NCBI RefSeq assembly: GCF_003952345.1
Contig: NZ_CP034433.1
Coordinates: forward strand, 1 to 64,000
Origin: Iodobacter ciconiae
GTDB lineage: Bacteria; Pseudomonadota; Gammaproteobacteria; Burkholderiales; Chitinibacteraceae
Direction: 5' to 3'
Length of the DNA stretch: 64,000 bases
Part shown: piece after piece, positions 7,649 through 17,206 of the stretch
Layout of the letters: each line of letters starts with the position of its first letter
Position numbering within the stretch: position 1 is the stretch's first letter
Notes under the pieces: model-generated
The model's database searches: none
The model's input: only the letters and a program-made list of their open reading frames with translations
What the model was told of the DNA's origin: nothing
Translations under genes and position numbers: made by a program

Positions 7649-9713
7649 TAAACCTATTCCTTCTGTATCAGTTTCCTATGCACATAACGGTAGTTCGACA
7701 AAAGCGAATGAATTTGGCATGCGTGCAATGCAGGAACGTGCCTATGAACGGCGTGGCGAACAGTATTTATTGATTAAATCGCCACCGGCTTCTGGTAAAA
7801 GCCGGGCGCTGATGTTTATTGCCCTCGATAAGTTGCATAACCAGAAGCTGAAGCAAGCCATTATCGCGGTGCCAGAAAAATCCATCGGGTCGAGTTTTAA
7901 TGATGAACCGCTCAAAAAACATGGTTTTTGGGCGGACTGGGCCGTATTACCCAAGTGGAATCTGTGCAATGCACCAGGCGAAGATGGTGGGAAGGTCAAC
8001 TCGGTTGGTGCGTTTCTGAATAGTGACGATCAGGTGTTGGTCTGCACCCATGCCACGCTGCGTTTTGCCGTGGACAAATTTGGTATTGAAGCATTCGACA
8101 ACCGCCTAATTGCGGTGGATGAGTTTCACCACGTTTCAAGCAATCCTGATAACAAATTGGGCTCTCAACTGGAGCGGTTTATTGCCCGTGACCAAGTGCA
8201 TATTGTCGCTATGACTGGCTCGTATTTCCGGGGCGATGCAGCGGCTGTTTTGGCCCCACAGGATGAAGCTCGTTTTAATACGGTGACTTACACCTATTAC
8301 GAACAACTCAATGGCTACGAGCATCTGAAACAGCTCGATATTGGCTATTTCTTCTATTCGGGTTCCTACACGGTCGACATTCTCAAGGTGCTCGATCCGG
8401 CGGAAAAAACCATCATTCATATTCCTAACGTCAATTCACGCGAAAGCACTAAAGACAAGATTCGGGAAGTGGAACACATCCTTGAAGAGCTAGGGGAATG
8501 GCAAGGCACCGATCCTGCTACGGGCTTCCAGTTGGTGAAGACGGCTGATGGTCGCCTGCTACGTATCGCCGATTTGGTTGATGATGATGCGGCCAAACGC
8601 GACCGAGTATCTGCTGCGCTGAAAGATCCTGCACAGAAGAACAATCGCGAACATGTGGACATCATCATCGCACTGGGTATGGCAAAAGAAGGGTTTGACT
8701 GGATTTGGTGTGAACATGCGCTGACTGTTGGCTATCGATCTAGCCTGACCGAGATCGTGCAAATTATTGGTCGTGCTACCCGCGATGCACCGGGTAAAAC
8801 CCGCGCCCGCTTCACCAATCTGATTGCCGCTGTTGATGCCACCGAGCAGGCTGTCACTGAAGCAGTAAACGATACCTTGAAAGCCATTGCAGCCAGCCTG
8901 TTAATGGAGCAAGTGCTTACGCCACGCTTCGAGTTCAAGCCTAAAAACCCGACCAATGAAGCCGCGCCGGGTTTCGATTACGGCGCAGAAGGTTACGACC
9001 CCAATAAATGTAATGTCGGTTTTAATCAGGCAACAGGGCAGCTGCAAATCGAGATTAAGGGGCTTGCCCAGCCGCAAAGTGCGGAAGCGCAGCGCATCTG
9101 CCAAGAAGACTTGAACGAAGTGATTGCTACTTTTGTCCAAGATAAAACGACCATCGAACGCGGTTTGTTTGATGAAGAACTGGTACCCGAGGAGCTGACC
9201 CAGCTGCGCATGGGAAAAATTATCAAAGACAAGTTTCCCGAACTGGATGCCGAAGATCAGGAAGCAGTACGGCAACATGCCGTTGCTGCGCTCAATCTAA
9301 CACAGCAAGCGAAACAATTAGCGCTTGGTGACAATGCGCACGGCGAAGATATGCGTAGTGCTGGTGAACCCAGCACCAACACCGCGCTGATTGATGGCGT
9401 GCGCAAGTTTGCTATGGATGTGCATGAATTGGACATTGACCTGATTGACCGTATTAATCCGTTTGGTGAAGCTTATGCCATCCTTGCGAAAACAATGAGC
9501 GAAGACAGCCTGAAACAGGTCGCCGCTGCGATTGCAGCCAAACGGACCAGCCTGACGCCCGACGAAGCCAAAGATCTGGCGCTACGCGCAGTTAAGTTCA
9601 AAAAGGAACGTGGCCGCTTGCCTTCGATCAATTCGGCAGACGCTTGGGAAAAACGGATGGCTGAAGGTGCGGCCGCTTTTGTCCGTTTTAAAGATGAGGG
9701 ACGTTATGCTTGA
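7638..9713 (+). CDS. Superfamily 2 DEAD/DEAH-type helicase of the defence cassette
   Basis: A 691-aa ATP-dependent translocase or helicase. Visible motifs are Walker A 'PPASGKS' with Lys54, Walker B 'VDEFHH' with D161-E162, motif III 'MTGS', and motif VI 'QIIGRATR' at 375-382. Together they give two RecA-like domains in the first 420 residues. The C-terminal 270 residues are helical and charged, with no nuclease motif that I recognise. It resembles the translocating subunits of multi-gene restriction systems. Its start overlaps the preceding gene by 11 bp, and its stop overlaps the GIY-YIG gene by 8 bp. It probably moves on or remodels DNA for the nuclease encoded next. Confidence 0.85.
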   Translation: MQNNKPIPSVSVSYAHNGSSTKANEFGMRAMQERAYERRGEQYLLIKSPPASGKSRALMFIALDKLHNQKLKQAIIAVPEKSIGSSFNDEPLKKHGFWADWAVLPKWNLCNAPGEDGGKVNSVGAFLNSDDQVLVCTHATLRFAVDKFGIEAFDNRLIAVDEFHHVSSNPDNKLGSQLERFIARDQVHIVAMTGSYFRGDAAAVLAPQDEARFNTVTYTYYEQLNGYEHLKQLDIGYFFYSGSYTVDILKVLDPAEKTIIHIPNVNSRESTKDKIREVEHILEELGEWQGTDPATGFQLVKTADGRLLRIADLVDDDAAKRDRVSAALKDPAQKNNREHVDIIIALGMAKEGFDWIWCEHALTVGYRSSLTEIVQIIGRATRDAPGKTRARFTNLIAAVDATEQAVTEAVNDTLKAIAASLLMEQVLTPRFEFKPKNPTNEAAPGFDYGAEGYDPNKCNVGFNQATGQLQIEIKGLAQPQSAEAQRICQEDLNEVIATFVQDKTTIERGLFDEELVPEELTQLRMGKIIKDKFPELDAEDQEAVRQHAVAALNLTQQAKQLALGDNAHGEDMRSAGEPSTNTALIDGVRKFAMDVHELDIDLIDRINPFGEAYAILAKTMSEDSLKQVAAAIAAKRTSLTPDEAKDLALRAVKFKKERGRLPSINSADAWEKRMAEGAAAFVRFKDEGRYA

Positions 9714-10884
9714 TCTGGATGATTTACGTGCAGAGTTGGACGATTTTGCCCAGCCTGCCAAGAAAGAAGGCTGCTCCCCACGCGAAGAACGCATCATTGC
9801 GGGCTTTGAAGAAATACAGCAGTTTTTTACTAAAAATGGACGTGCTCCAAAGCATGGCGAAGACAAGGACATTTTTGAACGCCTGTATGCGGTGCGCTTA
9901 GAGCGTTTGCGTGCGGTGGAAGAATACCGCTCCCTACTCGCTGCCATGGACCATCAAGGCTTATTAAGTGGAGTACAGCATGCTGTAACTGAATCTGAAT
10001 CCACCATGGATGATGATGAATTATTGGCGGAGTTGAGTGAAGGGGGCGAACGCTCGACCAGTATCACTGATTTGCGCTACGTTCGATCCAGCTTTGAAAA
10101 ACGTGAAGCAGAAGAAATTGCTTCGCGTGACAAATGCGAAGACTTTGACCGCTTTCAGCCATTACTTGAGAGTGCTGAAAGTGAACTCAAATCGGGTGTA
10201 CGACAGGCGCGTCCATTTGGTAAAGAAGTCAGCGTGATTGAGGGTAACTTCTTTATTCTCAATGGCCAGCTGGTTTATGTTGCGGAAGTGGGCGACACGA
10301 TTAAGGCCCCCAACGGTGAAAATGATGCACGCCTACGCGTGATTTATGCCAATGGTACAGAAAGTAATTTGTTGCGCCGCTCTCTGCAACGTGCACTTTA
10401 CAAAGATGAAGCCGGACGTCGTTTGAGTGAGCCAGATGCAGGCCCGCTGTTTCGTGAAGCCTTGGATGAAGATGATATTGAAAGTGGATTCATCTATGTA
10501 TTGCGCAGCCTGTCAACGCACCCCTATATCGCAGAACACCGCGAACTCATTCATAAAATTGGTGTTACTGGCGGGAAAGTTGAAACACGCATCGCCAATG
10601 CCGTGCATGATGCAACTTACCTGTTAGCCGATGTTGAAGTTGTTGCCAGCTACCAACTGGCCGGTATTAACCGCACCAAGTTAGAAAAAATCTTTCATCG
10701 TGTTTTCGCTTCTGTGCAGCTTGACCTCACAATCAATGACCGTTTTGGCCATCCAGTACGACCAAGAGAATGGTTTCTTGTACCGCTGCATATTATTGAT
10801 GAAGTGGTACAGCGCGTTTTGGATGGATCGATTACCGATGTCGTTTATAACGCTACAACCGCACAGTTGATTAGCCATGGTTAA
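9706..10884 (+). CDS. GIY-YIG nuclease-domain protein
   Basis: A 392-aa protein. A charged, partly coiled N-terminal region (about 1-160) and a middle region (about 165-235, 'NFFILNGQLVYV') precede a C-terminal GIY-YIG domain of T5orf172 type. The domain reads GFIYVL at 261-266, HKIGVTG at 283-289, the catalytic-type Arg at about 295 in 'VETRIANA', and a conserved Glu at about 327 in 'KLEKIFH'. The start is ATG 9706 because GAGGG lies five bases upstream; upstream in-frame codons lack any site. It overlaps the helicase stop by 8 bp. Inferred role: the DNA-cutting subunit of the cassette. Confidence 0.82.
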   Translation: MLDLDDLRAELDDFAQPAKKEGCSPREERIIAGFEEIQQFFTKNGRAPKHGEDKDIFERLYAVRLERLRAVEEYRSLLAAMDHQGLLSGVQHAVTESESTMDDDELLAELSEGGERSTSITDLRYVRSSFEKREAEEIASRDKCEDFDRFQPLLESAESELKSGVRQARPFGKEVSVIEGNFFILNGQLVYVAEVGDTIKAPNGENDARLRVIYANGTESNLLRRSLQRALYKDEAGRRLSEPDAGPLFREALDEDDIESGFIYVLRSLSTHPYIAEHRELIHKIGVTGGKVETRIANAVHDATYLLADVEVVASYQLAGINRTKLEKIFHRVFASVQLDLTINDRFGHPVRPREWFLVPLHIIDEVVQRVLDGSITDVVYNATTAQLISHG

Positions 10885-10896
10885 AAAGAAAATTAA

Positions 10897-11073
10897 TTAA
10901 GTTAACCGTTTAGCAGCGGCCCCTAGACCCTCTAGGGGCCGCTGCCCTGCTAATTCTTCATAAAACAAAATATCTGGAATAAGAAACTCGTAATTTAAGC
11001 TAAACATGCTGGCTAATAAACCGCCTTCTTCCATGTCGATTAATATATTGGCATCACTGATGAGTAACTGCAT
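10897..11073 (-). pseudogene. PIN-domain protein, truncated after about 45 residues
   Basis: The ATG at 11073 opens 'MQLLISDANILIDMEEGGLL', the first strand and helix of a PIN-domain ribonuclease with its first catalytic Asp (SDAN). Similarity continues through 'VPDILFYEELAGQ'-like sequence and then stops. The last 14 codons are made of a perfect palindrome, and the frame closes at 10897. PIN proteins are usually 130-170 aa and need acidic residues from the missing part, so this copy should be inactive. It overlaps the end of the XRE-ImmA gene by 20 bp, the usual regulator-toxin order. The lost end faces the restriction-like cassette. Confidence 0.65.
10913..10945. repeat. Perfect 15-bp palindrome between convergent genes
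   Basis: Left arm 10913-10927 (gcagcggcccctaga), three-base loop, right arm 10931-10945, all 15 pairs perfect. It lies 28 bp after the GIY-YIG stop. It has no T-run on either side, so it is not a standard intrinsic terminator. It marks the point where the PIN gene loses its family similarity and may be an insertion scar or a bidirectional terminator. Confidence 0.55.
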
Positions 11074-12121
11074 CGCTGTTCCCCAATGAACGGATGCAAC
11101 GGAAGTCACTTAATTTCATATTCATTAATTCTGCGGCTTTTGATTCGCTGATGTAATCCTCTGCCAGTGCATGAAAAATAAGCTGTTCAAATACATGGGC
11201 TTTTTCAGACGGGTATGGATTGCCCGGCTCTTTGCGATTCCAGCCATTGTTACGAAAGCGCCACATCAGGCTATCAAAGCATGATTGAGAGATGATTTTT
11301 AAGTTGAGTGCACGGTATAAGATGCCCATCATGCTCAGGCCAAATTCTTCTTTTAAAAGGCCTAGTTCTTTTAGCTCTATTGCACTGCGGTGCATGCCCA
11401 GCTCTTGGCGGAGGGAGGCATCGGGTAATAAAAATGCGCCAGCAAAGCGATTGCAGGCTTTTTCTTCATCGATGCCATCGGCCAAACGATGGCTAAGCAT
11501 CAAATGCCCCAGCTCATGAGCCAGCGTAAAGCGCTGGCGATCACCGGGCCAGTTTTCCCCAACAACAACCAAGGGCATATTGTTGACTTTGGCGGCTAAG
11601 CCATCAAATTTATCTGATGCGCCCAGTTGCACAACAAATACCCGTACACCATGTGTTTCTAAGGCATCGATTAAATCCAGAACCGGACTAAATCCAAGCC
11701 CCCAGTCACTGCGCACTTTATTGGCGATACTTTCAATTTCATCGAGCGATTCAATACGTGCGGGCAGGCCTGTGACCAGTTCAAATGGTTTAACGGGCGG
11801 CTGTGGGAATAGGTTTTCCAGCTCGATACGGCGCTCAATTTTGTCGATGATTTCATGCGTAATTGCGCTGAGTTGTTTTTTGGGCAGGCTGCTGCGTTTG
11901 CGGTATTCCACCCCTTCCAGAGCGATGGTATCAGGCCGGAAAAAATACTCGGTGCGTACTTTGAGTGCGCGTGAAAACTTGAGTAAGAGGTCTGAAGCAG
12001 GCATTAATTCGCCGTCTTCATATTTTTTTATCGCAGTATGGGAAAGGCCAACCTGCTCGCCCAGTGATCGCAGCGACAGGCCAGCTGCTTTGCGTGCCCG
12101 GCTTAAGCGTTGGTGAAACAT
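11054..12121 (-). CDS. XRE-family regulator with ImmA/IrrE metallopeptidase domain
   Basis: A 355-aa two-domain protein. An N-terminal HTH_XRE domain (about 1-60: 'LGEQVGLSHTAIKKYEDGEL') is followed by a linker and an ImmA/IrrE (M78) zinc peptidase domain with HELGH at 202-206. Such proteins act as repressors that cleave themselves or a partner, typically controlling mobile elements or toxin genes. ATG 12121 is chosen because AAGGAG lies five bases upstream; the GTG six bases earlier overlaps that site. A PIN-type toxin gene follows and overlaps, as in known XRE-ImmA/toxin pairs, but that gene is truncated here. Confidence 0.85.
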   Translation of the reverse strand: MFHQRLSRARKAAGLSLRSLGEQVGLSHTAIKKYEDGELMPASDLLLKFSRALKVRTEYFFRPDTIALEGVEYRKRSSLPKKQLSAITHEIIDKIERRIELENLFPQPPVKPFELVTGLPARIESLDEIESIANKVRSDWGLGFSPVLDLIDALETHGVRVFVVQLGASDKFDGLAAKVNNMPLVVVGENWPGDRQRFTLAHELGHLMLSHRLADGIDEEKACNRFAGAFLLPDASLRQELGMHRSAIELKELGLLKEEFGLSMMGILYRALNLKIISQSCFDSLMWRFRNNGWNRKEPGNPYPSEKAHVFEQLIFHALAEDYISESKAAELMNMKLSDFRCIRSLGNSDAVTHQ

Positions 12122-12619
12122 GATCACTCCTTGGTGTGCGGTGGTTTACAAACTTCATTTATTTTTACTGAATTGTAAACCTAATATGGGCATATCTCAA
12201 GATTAAGGGTGTGTATAGTTCTAGGTGTGATAATCACTTTGCAAAGTCAGTGATGTAAGGCAGGCAAGTTGTTTTTCTTGCTCATCGTTTTTACCGTAGT
12301 GTGCATTGCCACGACGCATAATGCATCTGGCGTTTGCACCCTACAAAACCAAGCTTAAGTTGACAGATTGCTTTTCATCTCCTCCCGTTCCAAAGCTGTG
12401 CCCCCATGATGATCAGTTGCATGGTGGCAGTGAGGCGTTGGCTGTGGACTTGCTGTTGGAACGTCGTACAGGGCAAATTGATTTTTTAAGCGCATCATCC
12501 GCCCTGCGTGTGCCTTGTTTTTCAGCATCACGTGAAGTTCTGCGCTCTCTGTGGCTTAAGATTTTACTGCTTGGCATAAAGCTGTGGCATCTTTGCTAGG
12601 GCAGGCTAAGTGCTGGCGC
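12122..12619. other. Intergenic region, one doubtful open frame
   Basis: About 500 bp. A plus-strand frame at 12306-12599 (97 codons) has no ribosome site, mixed composition and no family I recognise. I do not call it a gene, although the stretch 'GGSEALAVDLLLERRTGQIDF' looks protein-like and could be a relic. The region also must contain the promoter of the XRE-ImmA gene near 12130-12200. Confidence 0.3.
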
Positions 12620-14092
12620 TTAGCGCCGTGGCAGGCCAAACTTGTAGCCTAGTGATAAATCAAGCACGGGGCTGTTTAGCTCGCCTTTGAATGATTTGAC
12701 TACGCCTGCACCGGCTTTGACTTGCCAGTTATTGCTGATTGGGTAGCTGGCGTAAGCCATGGGCTGCATGATGGCGCCGCCGTCTGAATCGACGCCGCCA
12801 CCACCGGCTGCACCGACTAGCATTTCTGCACTTAGGCGTAATTTGCCGATGAGTTCCGGGCTTTCCCAGCCCGCGCCGATCAAGCCAACCGAGTAGCCGC
12901 CTGCGCCGCCATCCAAGGCGCTATGCGCTTGGCCACTGAGATAAAAGCCATTATCAATCTTACGGTTTAGCTTGAAACCGATATTTTGCATGCTGCGTTT
13001 GCTGCCATCGCGGCGGGCTGCACTGGTGTAGTGCTGCGCGCTGGCATCCCATTCCCAGCCTTCAATCCGGTTCAGAATATCGGAGCTTGCATGGGGGTGA
13101 TCCAGCGTCATGCCTATTTGTAAACTGGTGTAACGGGCACTGAAACTGCCGTCAAAGGCTCTGGATAAGCCGGTTTCTAATGTTAAATCCAAATCCCGGC
13201 TGATTTGATATGCAGCAAAAACGGCTGCTTTTCCCAATGCGCCGCCACCCGTATCCACGGCTCCGCCACCACCCATGCCCAGCGCTGCGCGTGTGCCTGC
13301 GCGTAAGGATGAATTAAACATATATTCCCGGCCCAATGTACCCAGTACTTCGGCATAGCCATCGGAGGATCCTTTAACGGCTCCTGCCGCCTCTACTCCC
13401 CATAACCAGCCATGATTGAGTGATTGCGTCATTAAAAAGCCTGCATAGGATGTGCTGTCCGGAGCGGGCGCGCCGTAGGTCGTTTTAACGCTATGGCCTT
13501 GGGGTTTTGATTGCGTGGCAATCACGGCTATCCGGTCAAAACCTACTCCACCACGGCTGCCGGTGCTGAGATATTGGCCGATACGATTGGCATCGCTATA
13601 GCTAAATGTATCGTCTACAGAAAGCATCACGCCCAGCTGGCGGCTGCTAAAGTGTCCGCTGGGAAAGCGGACTTCCGAGGCTGAAATACCTGCGCGAATA
13701 CCGCCAAAATCCCAGAGCAAATCGATATGAGGACGAAGCATCATTCCGCCGCCCACACCTGCTGCGCCGCCGCCGCCGCCGCCCAGATAAAAGCCGGTAT
13801 CGATGCTGATTTCCTTGCTGATAGGAAGGCGATAGGTGATTTCTCCGCCGCCTGTAAAGAAGCCGCCTCGCTCGCCTGTAATTGCGCCATAGGCTGCGGG
13901 GCCGAGATAAAGGCCGGGCAGTGTTTCGATTAAATAGCTGCCACCCACCATGCCCATGCTTTCATTATTAGGCAAGGTAATGGTTTCAAATCCGAGTTTG
14001 AATGCTGCGGGTTTTTGAATAAGGGTGTCGCTTGATTCTGCATAGGCTTGGCTGCTGAGCAACAGGCTGACGGAGAGGAGGCGTTTTAGCAT
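12620..14092 (-). CDS. Secreted glycine-rich, probably beta-barrel protein
   Basis: A 490-aa protein with a signal peptide (cleavage likely after AYA, residue 18). The rest alternates short amphipathic strands and Gly-rich turns, as in outer-membrane barrels, and ends 'LDLSLGYKFGLPRR'. Three similar modules are visible: poly-Gly runs at 104-116, 273-284 and 427-439. The last two share a GGGG(A/V)D(T/S)xGG pattern followed about ten residues later by '(A/Y)xYxIS'. This suggests internal triplication. I do not recognise the family. The C-terminal residue is Arg rather than the aromatic typical of BAM substrates, so the barrel assignment is tentative. It stands alone downstream of metG, on the same strand. 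Confidence 0.7.
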   Translation of the reverse strand: MLKRLLSVSLLLSSQAYAESSDTLIQKPAAFKLGFETITLPNNESMGMVGGSYLIETLPGLYLGPAAYGAITGERGGFFTGGGEITYRLPISKEISIDTGFYLGGGGGGAAGVGGGMMLRPHIDLLWDFGGIRAGISASEVRFPSGHFSSRQLGVMLSVDDTFSYSDANRIGQYLSTGSRGGVGFDRIAVIATQSKPQGHSVKTTYGAPAPDSTSYAGFLMTQSLNHGWLWGVEAAGAVKGSSDGYAEVLGTLGREYMFNSSLRAGTRAALGMGGGGAVDTGGGALGKAAVFAAYQISRDLDLTLETGLSRAFDGSFSARYTSLQIGMTLDHPHASSDILNRIEGWEWDASAQHYTSAARRDGSKRSMQNIGFKLNRKIDNGFYLSGQAHSALDGGAGGYSVGLIGAGWESPELIGKLRLSAEMLVGAAGGGGVDSDGGAIMQPMAYASYPISNNWQVKAGAGVVKSFKGELNSPVLDLSLGYKFGLPRR

Positions 14093-14231
14093 TGAGTTCT
14101 TTCAAAAGGTGGGTCAGGCACAGATGCTGCTACTTTAACGATTATTGCGGTATGGGCGAGCATGTATTTGTGGCCTGACCTTTGCAAAAAATGAGCAGGT
14201 AAATCGCCGGAAATGGCGGTTTACCTGCATT

Positions 14232-16304
14232 TTACTTCACGCGCATGCCGGGCTTGGCGCCGGTATCCGGGCTGAGGATATACAGGCCCCCATCACCACC
14301 GGCAGCCAGTACCATGCCTTCTGATACACCAAACTTCATTTTGCGTGGTGCAAGATTGGCCACCATCACGGTCATGCGGCCCTGCAGCTCTTCAGGCTTA
14401 TATGCGGCCTTAATACCGGCAAATACATGGCGGGTTTCATTGCCGATATCCAGCGTTAAAGACACCAGTTTATCCGCGCCTTCTACTGCTTTTGCTTCGG
14501 TAATCATGGCTACGCGTAAATCGATTTTCATGAAATCATCAATGCTGATGGTTTCCGTAATCGGCGGGATTTCATAATCCGGCTTGGCTACAGGAGTGGT
14601 GGCTTCCAGGTTCTGCTTGTTTTCTTCTACCATGGCGGCGATATCTTTTGGATCGATTCGCGTCATTAAATGCTGATAGGTTTCGATAGTGTGATCAAGC
14701 AGCAAGACCTGCGCATCGTTCCAGGTAAACGGGGCAACATTCAGAAACTGCTCTACATCTGCAGCCAGCTTAGGCAGCACCGGTTTGAGGTAGATCGTTA
14801 AAATACGGAAAGCATTGATCAAGAAGCTGCAAACCACATGCAGATGCAAGCTTTGTTCAGGATCTTTTGCCATCGCCCAAGGCTTCATGCTGTCTACATA
14901 CTGATTGACTTCATCGGTCAGCGCCATAATTTCACGAATCGCTCGGCCATATTCACGTGCTTCAAACAGTGCAGCCAGTTTATCGCCAGCGCCTTGTAAC
15001 TGGCGTTGCAGCGCAATGATACGATCCATTAGCGGGTAATCGCTGGCGGTGAAAATGCCATCATGCAAGCGGCCTTCAAAGCGTTTACTGATAAAGCCTG
15101 CTGCGCGGCTGGCGATATTAACGTATTTACCGATCAGATCGGAATTAACCCGGGCGCTGAAGTCTTCCAGATTTAAATCCAGATCATCCACGCCGCTGCC
15201 TAATTTTGCTGCAAAGTAATAACGCAGCCATTCCGGATTCAGATGCTTAAGATAGGATTCAGCGGTAATAAAGGTGCCGCGCGATTTGCTCATTTTTGCG
15301 CCATCTACGGTCAAAAAGCCGTGGGCATTAATGGCAGTCGGGGTGCGGTAGCCTGCATATTCCAGCATGGCGGGCCAGAACAGCGCGTGGAAATACAGAA
15401 TATCTTTGCCGATAAAGTGATACAGCTCGGCATCGGAATCTTTTTTCCAGTAGCTGTCAAAATCTAAGCCCAGACGGTCGCACAGGTTCTTGTGGCTGGC
15501 CATGTAGCCAACCGGTGCATCCAGCCAGACATAGAAATATTTGCCGGGTGCATCCGGAATCTCAAAACCAAAATAAGGCGCATCGCGGCTGATATCCCAG
15601 TCGGAAAGACCGGCTTCAAACCATTCTTGCATCTTGTTGGAGGCTTCGGCTTGTAAGCGCGGGCGCTGTTTACCATCTACGAGGGTGGATTCTTTGGTCC
15701 AAACTTTCAGAAATTCTTCACAATCACCCAGCTTAAAGAAGTAGTGCTCGGATTCACGCAGCTCTGGTGTGGCACCGGAAATAGCCGAGTAAGCATTTTT
15801 TAACTCGGTCGGGGAATAGGTCGCGCTGCAGACTTCACAGTTATCGCCATATTGATCTTTAGCGGCGCACTTAGGGCATTCACCTTTAACAAAGCGATCA
15901 GCCAGAAACATGTTTTTTTGCGGGTCATAAAGCTGGCTGATGCTGCGATTAGCAATCTTGCCATCGGCTTTCAGTTTTTTGTAGATTTCGCCAGCAAACT
16001 GCTTGTTTTCCGGGCTGTTGGTGCTGTAGTAATTGTCATAGGACACATGAAAGCCTGCAAAATCACGCATATGATCGCGTTGCGATTGGGCGATCAAGGA
16101 TTCAGGTGTGATCCCCAGTTTTTCTGCACGTAGCATAATCGGCGCGCCGTGCGTGTCGTCGGCACATACGCTGTGGCAGATATGGCCACGTTGTTTTTGA
16201 AAGCGTACCCAGATATCAGTCTGAATATGTTCGACCATGTGGCCAAGGTGAATCGCACCGTTGGCGTAGGGAAGGGCTGAGGTAACGAGAATCTTGCGCG
16301 GCAT
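14232..16304 (-). CDS. metG: Methionyl-tRNA synthetase
   Basis: This enzyme charges tRNA-Met with methionine. The protein is 690 aa, the long dimeric bacterial form. The class I signatures are HLGH at 19-22 and KMSKS at 337-341. The zinc knuckle '[17 protein letters not shown]' lies near 145, followed by the anticodon-binding helical domain and a C-terminal EMAP-type tRNA-binding domain ('[11 protein letters not shown]' onward). ATG 16304 ([16 protein letters not shown]) is the conserved family start; a longer frame adds 15 residues with no support. It is a single gene, read away from the gene-poor region to its right. Confidence 0.97.
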   Translation of the reverse strand: MPRKILVTSALPYANGAIHLGHMVEHIQTDIWVRFQKQRGHICHSVCADDTHGAPIMLRAEKLGITPESLIAQSQRDHMRDFAGFHVSYDNYYSTNSPENKQFAGEIYKKLKADGKIANRSISQLYDPQKNMFLADRFVKGECPKCAAKDQYGDNCEVCSATYSPTELKNAYSAISGATPELRESEHYFFKLGDCEEFLKVWTKESTLVDGKQRPRLQAEASNKMQEWFEAGLSDWDISRDAPYFGFEIPDAPGKYFYVWLDAPVGYMASHKNLCDRLGLDFDSYWKKDSDAELYHFIGKDILYFHALFWPAMLEYAGYRTPTAINAHGFLTVDGAKMSKSRGTFITAESYLKHLNPEWLRYYFAAKLGSGVDDLDLNLEDFSARVNSDLIGKYVNIASRAAGFISKRFEGRLHDGIFTASDYPLMDRIIALQRQLQGAGDKLAALFEAREYGRAIREIMALTDEVNQYVDSMKPWAMAKDPEQSLHLHVVCSFLINAFRILTIYLKPVLPKLAADVEQFLNVAPFTWNDAQVLLLDHTIETYQHLMTRIDPKDIAAMVEENKQNLEATTPVAKPDYEIPPITETISIDDFMKIDLRVAMITEAKAVEGADKLVSLTLDIGNETRHVFAGIKAAYKPEELQGRMTVMVANLAPRKMKFGVSEGMVLAAGGDGGLYILSPDTGAKPGMRVK

Positions 16305-16883
16305 CGTGGCGAAAACCAAGGAATAAAGAGAATGGGGAATTATCCCCAATATTTGCCTCGACCGCGAGGTGAAAGCATAGATATTTGTGGCATTACAGCG
16401 AAAAGCGTGCGCAAAGCCGAAAAAAAACAGAGTTATCTAAGTTTTAAAAACTTCGGGTAAGGCTCGTTTTTCTGCTTTTATTTGGCAAGGCGTCATAGTG
16501 CTTTCTATATTGGATAAGCCATCCATTTGAGTAAAACGGTGGCGGTGGTGTTTTTTTGAGGGTGAGTACACATCGTTTGCAAGTGTTTTTTACACGGGAA
16601 TATGTATCAAGCCCGCGGGTAATGAAGCGGCCCCTGTAGCGCTTGTCTTGGGGAAAAAGCAGGGTGCATAGGTTTTTAGTGCTGTGCTTCATGGAAAATA
16701 CAATTAAGTATAAAAATAATTGCAAAGTGGTATTAAATATAAATAAGGGATAAGTGTTATCGGGATGGTCCGGCAGGTTATTAATATTTTATTATGCAGA
16801 TGAAATAAGTTGCCTGGATTTATATGTTTTTGTTATGAAAAGTCATTTTATAAATTTAAAAGTAGCCTCAATGATATAGTAAA
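16305..16883. other. AT-rich intergenic region
   Basis: About 580 bp upstream of metG, which must contain the metG promoter. A 93-codon minus-strand frame at 16444-16725 has no ribosome site and an unnatural residue mix, so I reject it. From 16884 a decayed receiver-domain relic begins. Nothing else is seen. Confidence 0.35.
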
Positions 16884-17075
16884 AAATACGAACGTCATAT
16901 TGCTGTGGTGCATGATGATTCAGATGGGCTGAATCAGGTGCAAAAAAGAAATGATGATTCAGTTTTTATTGTTTGCCAAATTTCTGAAATGGATGGTTAT
17001 ACTTCGGTGTTTTTGAGATATGTATATGCAGGGGCAAAAGCAAGGTACTGCTGCACTAATAGGCAATATATTTAA
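16884..17075 (+). pseudogene. Decayed response-regulator receiver domain
   Basis: An open frame without a start codon reads 'VVHDDSDGLNQVQKRNDDS', then 'VFIVCQISEMDGYTSVFLR' and 'AGAKARYCC', ending at TAA 17073-17075. This matches the middle of receiver domains found in hybrid kinases ('DLVLMDCQMPEMDGYEA..IR'). The phosphoacceptor Asp has been lost ('IVCQISEMDG'). The first beta strand with its acidic pocket and the C-terminal half are missing. An Hpt-domain gene follows 130 bp downstream on the same strand. The pair may be the remains of one hybrid kinase with receiver and Hpt domains, or of a separate phosphorelay gene. Confidence 0.5.
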
Positions 17076-17206
17076 AGAAGGTGATTGTATTGTTATACCG
17101 CCGGAATGGGGAGGGTGGTCAGTACCAAATATTTGAATTTGTATTTTGTCCCCATTTTTTTAATCAGTTACATGGGCAGAAAGAAAATGCCCTGAATGGA
17201 GGTGAG

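Noticed and set aside
4080..10884. Calling the cassette BREX or DISARM
   Set aside because: No PglZ, BrxL or BrxC-like gene for BREX and no DUF1998 or phospholipase-D gene for DISARM is present; only the methylase and helicase are shared in general type.
11580..12116. 178-codon open frame antisense to the XRE-ImmA gene
   Set aside because: It is Ser/Arg-rich, as expected of an antisense shadow, and lies wholly within a well-supported gene.
12306..12599. 97-codon plus-strand open frame
   Set aside because: It has no ribosome site, no recognised domain and uneven composition; it is kept only as a possible relic in the spacer entry.
16444..16725. 93-codon minus-strand open frame upstream of metG
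   Set aside because: It is basic, Cys-rich and without a ribosome site or family pattern, in AT-rich spacer DNA.
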